From the NCBI RefSeq assembly GCF_932526225.1, contig NC_064036.1, positions 5,773,519 to 5,837,518 of the forward strand: DNA of 64,000 nt. Direction: 5' to 3'. Origin of the DNA: Nematostella vectensis (lineage: Eukaryota > Cnidaria > Anthozoa > Actiniaria > Edwardsiidae). Position numbers and translations under genes: made by a program. Shown here piece by piece: positions 58,201-64,000 of this stretch. Below the pieces are notes generated by a model, which worked only from the letters and a program-made list of their open reading frames with translations, made no database searches and was not told the DNA's origin. Numbering within the stretch: the stretch's first letter is position 1; each line of letters opens with the position of its first letter.

Positions 58201-61200
58201 CTGGTACGATGGTTCAAGCAACGTTTTTAGTATTTTAGCTTGAGAACCTGTCCCTATTGATGCCTTGAGGTTATTTCATGAAAATCGTGCACATGTGTCA
58301 TTTTTTTTTACATTTGTTTCTCCTACCAGGTGAATTAAAGTTCTCTGAACTATTGCCTACTCCCAACTCTTTAACAAGGTATGCCGTTACAGCACAAAAA
58401 TGAAAGAAAGTGTGGGTAGGTATTGTTCCTACTTTCAAGAAGCCCTCAGCCACTTAAAGGCCTTATATACATTAATGTGATGAGTGCCACTGTTGCAACC
58501 ATATCACAAACTTCATGACTAGGAGGTTTCCGTCATATTTGATGCACACTAAAGCTTTACTTTTCTGTAGACTATAAAAGCTCATGGCAATCAGGTTTCT
58601 TGTATGCTTATTGGTTTATTTCAAATAACTGTCAAGGTGCAGTTTTAGAAAGAAAACTTTACAAAAAAAAGTCAATAATTTTTGTTCTTGTGCTTTCGTT
58701 TTCTTTTGCATTATAATTGAACATTTATTTTATTTCAGTAAGATTATTGAGTCCTATCAATTAAAACAGTAATTTGCTACTGCGTTATAGTTTTTACCAA
58801 GAAAGGTACGTTTTCCTCTTACGACTTCTGCTGCTATGGGATGCCAAAGAGAGAGGCGGAAGGCAGCGTGAGGATGGTGTACAGGACTGCTTCCATGTTA
58901 TACAGGAGCTTGCTAATGCTAAGGTGAGTGTCAAGCCACATGCAAACAGTAGTAGCTCTGCTAAAGGAAACATTATAAGAAGGAAACACCAGAAGATCGC
59001 TTAAGATCGCTATACAAAGCTTTTCCATTGGCTTTTCTATAGGGGTGTAGCCTGAATTTTGTAAAGGTTTGCCAATTAACTGAAAAAGGTGATTTTACTT
59101 TTTCCCTTTTCAAGGTAACAGAATACCATCACTTCCATGTCGCAATAAAAAAAAATTGCCCAACATTCTTGTTGTGTTAGGTGCCGAAATATGCTTTTGT
59201 CTTGAGAAAATGATCGACTAACCACACTAAATTAACGCAATACTTATGGTTTTCTCATCAGCACATGTCAATCTTCAAAAGGGTATCTCATTTTATCTAT
59301 ATCATGTTCCATTGACTGAAATGATCGACTAACCACACTAAATTAACACAATACTTATTGTTATTTTCATCAGCACATGTCAATCTTCAAAAGGGTATCT
59401 CATTTTATCGTTATCATGTTCCATTGAACAGCTATTTTATTTCAAAGTATTGGCTGCAGTTATATAGACATAGCTTTACTATTGTCCATAGTGTAGTCTT
59501 TAAACTACCGATTAATAAGCACATCTTTTATACACAGGTTGTTCATGTCTATTGTGTTGCAAACAGTGTCATATTCTCATATGAAGTGGTAGCAGAGGAA
59601 ACGTAAGTGAGAACCTAGCGATGTGAATGCATGATTGTTATTAAGTATTCTAGAGCGTTTCTTTCAAACTACAAGGCTTTAAACCATGGGGAACAGCCCA
59701 TACCCACAGGGAAAGCCTCTCTCCGGGTTAGAGTCGAATTTAAGCTTGTTGTATTTATTAGGATCTGTTGACAAAACTAAGCAATTTAGAGAAATATACT
59801 TTCCCTTTTTGGTCAAATCCGAAAATCTGAGAATGTCCCCACTATTTAGTGCGTTGTGCCTTCATTCCTTACCTTATCCTGTTGTCTATGGTAGGGTTGG
59901 CTCTTTGAAACAAAAACTGCAGAATGATACAGAAATCCCAATTGACTCCCAGGAGTTACTTACTGCTTCAGGGGAAATACAACTGGATGACGCACCTACC
60001 TCAAAGCTCCTTGGGAAAACAGTGCGTAGATCACATTTTAATTATTTTGATACTTTGGGGATATAATTTAGCTGATTTTAATTGCAGGATAAGCTATGAT
60101 TGAAGCAGCTTAGGGTACTTGCACTTTGGTGTTATTTCCAAATGCTTGAAAACAGCAAAAATCATGCAAAGTAACTATCAGAGTTTATTGAATTAGCTTT
60201 GATCTTTCAAAATGTAGTATTGTGATAAAAACGTATTGCGTCAAGCAGATGAAAATGGGTAGAAAATAGAACTTATAGGTTGGTACATTCTGTAGGTTTG
60301 CTAACGAGATTAAAGCTCAACATATAGGAAACCATGATAACCTGTCTTATTTTTGCTCAGATAAACTGGAGCCCTGTAATTCGAACTGACTTCGTATCTG
60401 TTGAGAGTTCTAGATGATGAAACCTACTGATGATCTTTTGTGTGCATGAAATCATCAGATATTTTCCCTCTATCTCTAGTCCAATGGTGAGCAGCAGTTG
60501 ATGTTCTTGTTCATGCGAAATGGAAAACCTCAGTCCCCTTATCGGCCAATCTTCAGTCTTTCACCATCTGTACAAGCTATAGGTAAAAGGAGCCACATTG
60601 CCTTGATGTTATTATTATTTGACGGACTTTTTGTATAGTGTTTTATATAATGGCAGTGATTGGGCAGTGATAGTATGATGATATTATGATGAAAATAATA
60701 AAAATGTTCATGATGTGATGATAATGCTGATAATTATTCTGATATTGATTGTGGTTGTATATATTTCATTGATGCTGGTTTGCATTTTTTTCTAGTCACT
60801 GAGCCCAAAACGCTGCTTCTTTTCGAGGTAATGTACCTATAAGCTCAATGACATAGGTGGTTATCTTACCGGCCGAAGAAAGACATCTGCTCTAATGTAA
60901 TTTGCCATTTTGCCACGAGGGAACTTCTTCATCAAATGGAATGAGAAAGAAAGGAAGGAAATACAATTTATTCTCTAAACAGTAGGCATTGATTTTCGAA
61001 TCTGGAAATTGTTTTTTTTCCTCTGAGCTGAAGATTTAAGTTTTGTGATATAAGGTCCATACAAAAACTTTTCTTCCTCTTTGATAATTGGGCTGACAAG
61101 ATGTGATGGCCACATTTCCAGGAACTCAAGAAGGCCCAGGGAGAGGCTTTGCATTTCTGCCAAGATCAGAAGGAGAACTTCCAGCATCTTCTCCAAGCTC

Positions 61201-62514
61201 ACCGTGCTGCAATGTATGTTTACCTCAATCACAAAATTATTTTTGGCTATGCTGCTTGCATTCCTACATCCAGTATGTTCCAAGAATTTTTTTCCGCCGT
61301 TGCTAGGAAACACGCGCTGAAGCTCAACGCACACCTCACAAAGCTGAGAAGCTCATTGCAAAATGACTTACTGCGCTTGCGCGAACGGGTTGCCTTTTTC
61401 AAAGAAAGGTGAGTAGTCTTGGCTGGTATTTTTTTCATCTTGTTTATTTTTTACTTGTAAAGTAAATCGTTTTTTTAGTCTGTCTACAGATTTGCAACAT
61501 TACAGTGATGAAGCTTTACATTTAAAAAGTAAGTGGTTTAATTATAAGTACATGTCCTTTTTCTGCAGACAATAAATTACTAAAAAAATGGAGCCCCCTT
61601 ACATTAGTGTTAATGGAATTATTGGTGGCCCAGTGTGTTAGCGCGTCAAAGTTATGGGACCTCTCACCTCTTATAGGTTGAGACATGGCGAGTATATTTT
61701 TTATCGTTTTTTTTTTTCCTTGGAGGAGCTTTATTATTATTTTTTTATTATGAACAAAACTGCAGAAGAGAACTTTAATTTTTTAATTCATTTATTTATG
61801 ATTTATTTAATCTACTTTATTTCACTGAAGGTGATGGAGTGTTCCGGTCATGGAAGGAAGCCGAACGAACCGTCGAGAGTTTCTCAACTGTAAGTGCTCG
61901 TAGATTATCACGGAAGTAGGGAGTCCGGTATTTTATCAAATCCCCTGTTTTTAACTGTAAGCATTATTAATGAAAAATGGGTTCGAGTCTGGATGTAGAA
62001 TAAAATAAAAGATTAAAATACCAAAGCAGTTTGAAAGACGAAAATATTTATTTATTATATTTATTAAAATTTATATTGAATGTTACTTATTTTATCTCTC
62101 TGTTTCTCCTTGTTAAAAAGTCATCGTCTTTTGCGCCTATATCGGGTCACATCAGCCTTCTGATATTCGCAGGTTGATATTTCGACTATCGAGAATGACG
62201 TCACGAAATTGCAAGGTCACGTGATGGAGCTACAGAGACACTCGTACGCGCATGCTCAGATAGCTATGGATGACATGTAAGTAACTATTTATAACCGTGG
62301 GCTCCGTTTCCAAGGGTTTTAATTGTTGCAAGGAAAGAATGTGTTTCCTGTTCACTGTCTCTTTCGATCCGTAATTATGATTAATGTCTTGTTATGTTTT
62401 ATACGCCCGCCGTATTTTTCATTCAGTGTTGATCAGACAACAAACATTGATGATGTGATTTTATCGAAGTTGGCCGTAGGGCTACAAGTTTCCAATTCTC
62501 GTGAACACAATTGA
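55257..62514 (+). CDS. IKK-alpha/beta-type I-kappa-B kinase
   Basis: Nineteen exons: 55257-55358, 55642-55851, 56210-56279, 56657-56742, 56832-56924, 56994-57035, 57559-57641, 57719-57777, 58330-58378, 58791-58923, 59538-59602, 59895-60021, 60480-60582, 60796-60827, 61122-61408, 61479-61528, 61831-61889, 62173-62276 and 62427-62514. They total 614 codons. Kinase domain: GTGSFGTV (21-28), Lys43, HRDLKPEN (Asp143), and DLGYAK (Asp164; DLG rather than DFG is typical of IKK-alpha/beta, not TBK1). The activation loop [10 protein letters not shown] carries Ser175 and Thr179. Exons 11-14 encode the ubiquitin-like domain and exons 15-19 the start of the scaffold/dimerisation domain. It phosphorylates I-kappa-B to free NF-kB. 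The product is about 140 residues shorter than human IKK-beta and lacks the distal scaffold helix and the NEMO-binding end. Either it is truly short or further exons lie downstream. Confidence 0.9.
59207..59431 (+). repeat. 113-bp tandem duplication in an IKK intron
   Basis: Two near-identical copies of a block starting AAATGATCGACTAACCACAC and containing CAATCTTCAAAAGGGTATCT and ATCATGTTCCATTGA. The second copy has small changes (ACGC to ACAC). It lies upstream of the 59538 acceptor. Confidence 0.85.
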
Positions 62515-62569
62515 GCCAACTGACCTGAAATTATATGGCAACGGCAAGTTAATCACGAATCTTGGAAGT

Positions 62570-63745
62570 ATGAGATTCCCGGCAATGGCGATAAACACAT
62601 CCATCCAAATACCAGAAAATAATAACTCATCTTTTTATCACGATTTCAATTTGACGAATAACTCTTTATTATGTTATGATGATTTCAATTTGACCAACAA
62701 CCTAACATGTTACTATGATGATTTCAATTTGACAAACGAAACGGGACTATTTAACCAGAAATCCTGCAACACCTTACAACTTGCCCACATCGTTGCGTTG
62801 ATTTTCCTACTAGTTTTCGGAACGGTTTGCAATCTCATCGTCATCGTCTTGGTCTGGACGATGCGAGAAATGAGGAAGCCCATTAATATCATGGTATCAA
62901 GCATGGCACTTTCAGACTTGTTAACCTTAGCTGTTAGAATTCCTCCGTACCTAGAGGTTCTGTTGTCGTCGCAATATGGTGACTCCTGGAAAGCAGGTGA
63001 TGGGACAACAGGACAATTCCTCTGCAAGCTTCTCTACTTCGTGTACGCGTCCGCGCCGTTTGTCTCCATCGTGACGCTGTTGTTTATCTCATTGGGCCGG
63101 TTCCGTGCGGTGTCAGTCTTGACCCTGGTCCCTCCGATATCCCGCCGCATCTTGGTACTTCTTTTATCCATAACCTGGCTACTACCGGCCGCCCTGTGCA
63201 GCTACGCGTTCGTTGTCGCTCAGGTCGAGGTGGGGCATCCATTCTTCGACCCTACGCTACACTGTGTCGCCAGATCCTTCTTGACCGTCTTCCAGATCAT
63301 CAGCGTCACCATCTTCGCGCTGATTGCCGTGTTTGCTCTGCTGCTTAATATCGTTATTATCATCCGTCTCCGTCGCTGTCGTCTCCTGCTAACCCTCCCA
63401 CCACTGCAGCGAAGTAAGAGACTCAAACTGCTAAAGTCTGCTGATCGCATGGTCTTGAGCTCTGTTGTGTTATTTATTGGCTGTCTCCTGCCTGGGTATT
63501 TTGTATCTATCTTTACACCCTCCTCGTCATTGTTTGCTGATTTCTTCTGCGATCCTGAAATCGCTGTGCTGTATCTTGTTTTGCTGAATGCGAGCCTGAG
63601 CCCCTTGTTGTATATAATTTACCTGAAGGACTTCCAGAAAACTTTTCGGTCATTCTTTAGAAGAGTTAGAGCATCAACAGTATCTAGGAGGACGGAAATA
63701 GGCCGTGTAAATGAGATATCACTCTGTAACATTGGAGACCACTAG
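62570..63745 (+). CDS. Intronless class A (rhodopsin-like) G-protein-coupled receptor
   Basis: The first ATG of the frame is at 62570, giving 391 residues; the frame is open further upstream (non-ATG) into the IKK last exon. The extracellular N-terminus (about 65 residues) carries a threefold DFNLTN repeat with several N-glycosylation sequons. Seven hydrophobic segments follow. Signatures: TM1 GTVCNLIVIV, TM2 SSMALSDLLTL, a cysteine before TM3 (FLCKLLY) with a partner in loop 2 (LHCVA), GRFRAV in place of DRY, TM6 GCLLPGYF, and TM7 NASLSPLLYIIYLKDF in place of NPxxY. The tail is basic. The ligand cannot be told; peptide- or amine-type receptors of the family are possible. It lies at the cell surface and couples to G proteins by family knowledge. 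It starts 55 bp after the IKK stop, on the same strand, and could be nested in an IKK intron. Confidence 0.88.
   Translation: MRFPAMAINTSIQIPENNNSSFYHDFNLTNNSLLCYDDFNLTNNLTCYYDDFNLTNETGLFNQKSCNTLQLAHIVALIFLLVFGTVCNLIVIVLVWTMREMRKPINIMVSSMALSDLLTLAVRIPPYLEVLLSSQYGDSWKAGDGTTGQFLCKLLYFVYASAPFVSIVTLLFISLGRFRAVSVLTLVPPISRRILVLLLSITWLLPAALCSYAFVVAQVEVGHPFFDPTLHCVARSFLTVFQIISVTIFALIAVFALLLNIVIIIRLRRCRLLLTLPPLQRSKRLKLLKSADRMVLSSVVLFIGCLLPGYFVSIFTPSSSLFADFFCDPEIAVLYLVLLNASLSPLLYIIYLKDFQKTFRSFFRRVRASTVSRRTEIGRVNEISLCNIGDH
62638..62740 (+). repeat. In-frame ~45-bp repeat encoding DFNLTN in the receptor N-terminus
   Basis: Three copies of GATTTCAATTTGACNAA with ATGTTA/TTATGATG linkers, each adding an N-glycosylation sequon. 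All copies keep frame. Confidence 0.8.
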
Positions 63746-63912
63746 ATACTGAAAAAGAGACCAATAGATACTAAAAAGAGGAGACCACTAGATACTACTA
63801 GATACTAAAAAGAGGAGACCACTAGATACTAAAAAGAGGAGACCACTAGGATACTAAGTAGGGGAGACCACTAGGATACTAAGTAGGGGAGACCACTAGG
63901 ATACTAAAAAGA
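63732..63912 (+). repeat. ~27-bp minisatellite beginning at the receptor stop codon
   Basis: About seven copies of GGAGACCACTAGATACTAAA then AAGA. The first copy contains the last codons GGA-GAC-CAC and the TAG stop, so the array is seeded from the coding end. It lies in the 3' UTR. Confidence 0.85.
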
Positions 63913-64000
63913 GGAAACCAAGATAATAAAAAGACAATAAAAGTATATATTAGGGATTACCCTGTAGCTTCTGAGATGTTTGTAGATTGGGATATATTTA

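Noticed and set aside
62501..62569. Upstream extension of the receptor frame from a GTG
   Set aside because: It overlaps the last IKK codons, lacks an ATG, and the first ATG at 62570 gives a sensible extracellular start.

Overview
The window is animal nuclear DNA. Every recognisable gene is either split by GT-AG introns or is an intronless GPCR, and the sequence is AT-rich and full of minisatellites, miniature inverted-repeat elements and one intact non-LTR retrotransposon. The gene set, the close similarity of the JMJD6 and IKK homologues to their vertebrate counterparts, and the short introns suggest a non-bilaterian or early invertebrate metazoan. A cnidarian such as a sea anemone or coral is my best inference, not something proved here.

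Layout, left to right: (1) 0.3-15.6 kb, plus strand: the 3' part of a gene encoding at least six tandem BEN domains plus the second half of another. Each domain is split over two exons and all internal introns are phase 1. Its introns hold many minisatellites and MITEs. (2) 16.0-17.5 kb, minus strand: a complete four-exon secretory phospholipase A2 gene, too fragmented to stand out as an open reading frame. (3) 20.0-26.6 kb, minus: a ZCWPW1-like histone-methylation reader (CW zinc finger plus PWWP) with a long lysine-rich tail. (4) 28.0-32.3 kb, minus: a PARP12-like mono-ADP-ribosyltransferase (five CCCH fingers, two WWE domains, PARP catalytic domain). (5) 32.6-48.5 kb: a giant inverted-repeat structure. 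Thousands of bases of a 20-bp tandem repeat lie in one orientation and, after a 1.2-kb spacer, in the reverse orientation. A 45-bp inverted repeat brackets the whole. An intact PHD-endonuclease-RT LINE is nested in the left arm. It resembles a foldback (FB/Galileo-like) element lying between two divergently transcribed genes. (6) 48.6-53.0 kb, plus: JMJD6. (7) 55.3-62.5 kb, plus: an IKK-alpha/beta-type kinase that appears to stop inside the scaffold/dimerisation domain. (8) 62.6-63.7 kb, plus: an intronless class A GPCR starting 55 bp after the IKK stop.

The genes do not form an operon-like pathway. BEN, ZCWPW1 and JMJD6 products are chromatin or nuclear factors; PARP12-like and IKK homologues belong to innate immune and stress signalling. 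The most unusual features are the foldback-like element and a recurring pattern in which minisatellites begin exactly at exon-intron junctions of the BEN gene, so that splice donors or exon ends are themselves tandemly copied. For the spliced genes from the phospholipase to IKK, exon boundaries were read from splice consensus and checked by summing exon lengths to whole codons. The link between the first two ZCWPW1 exons does not resolve.
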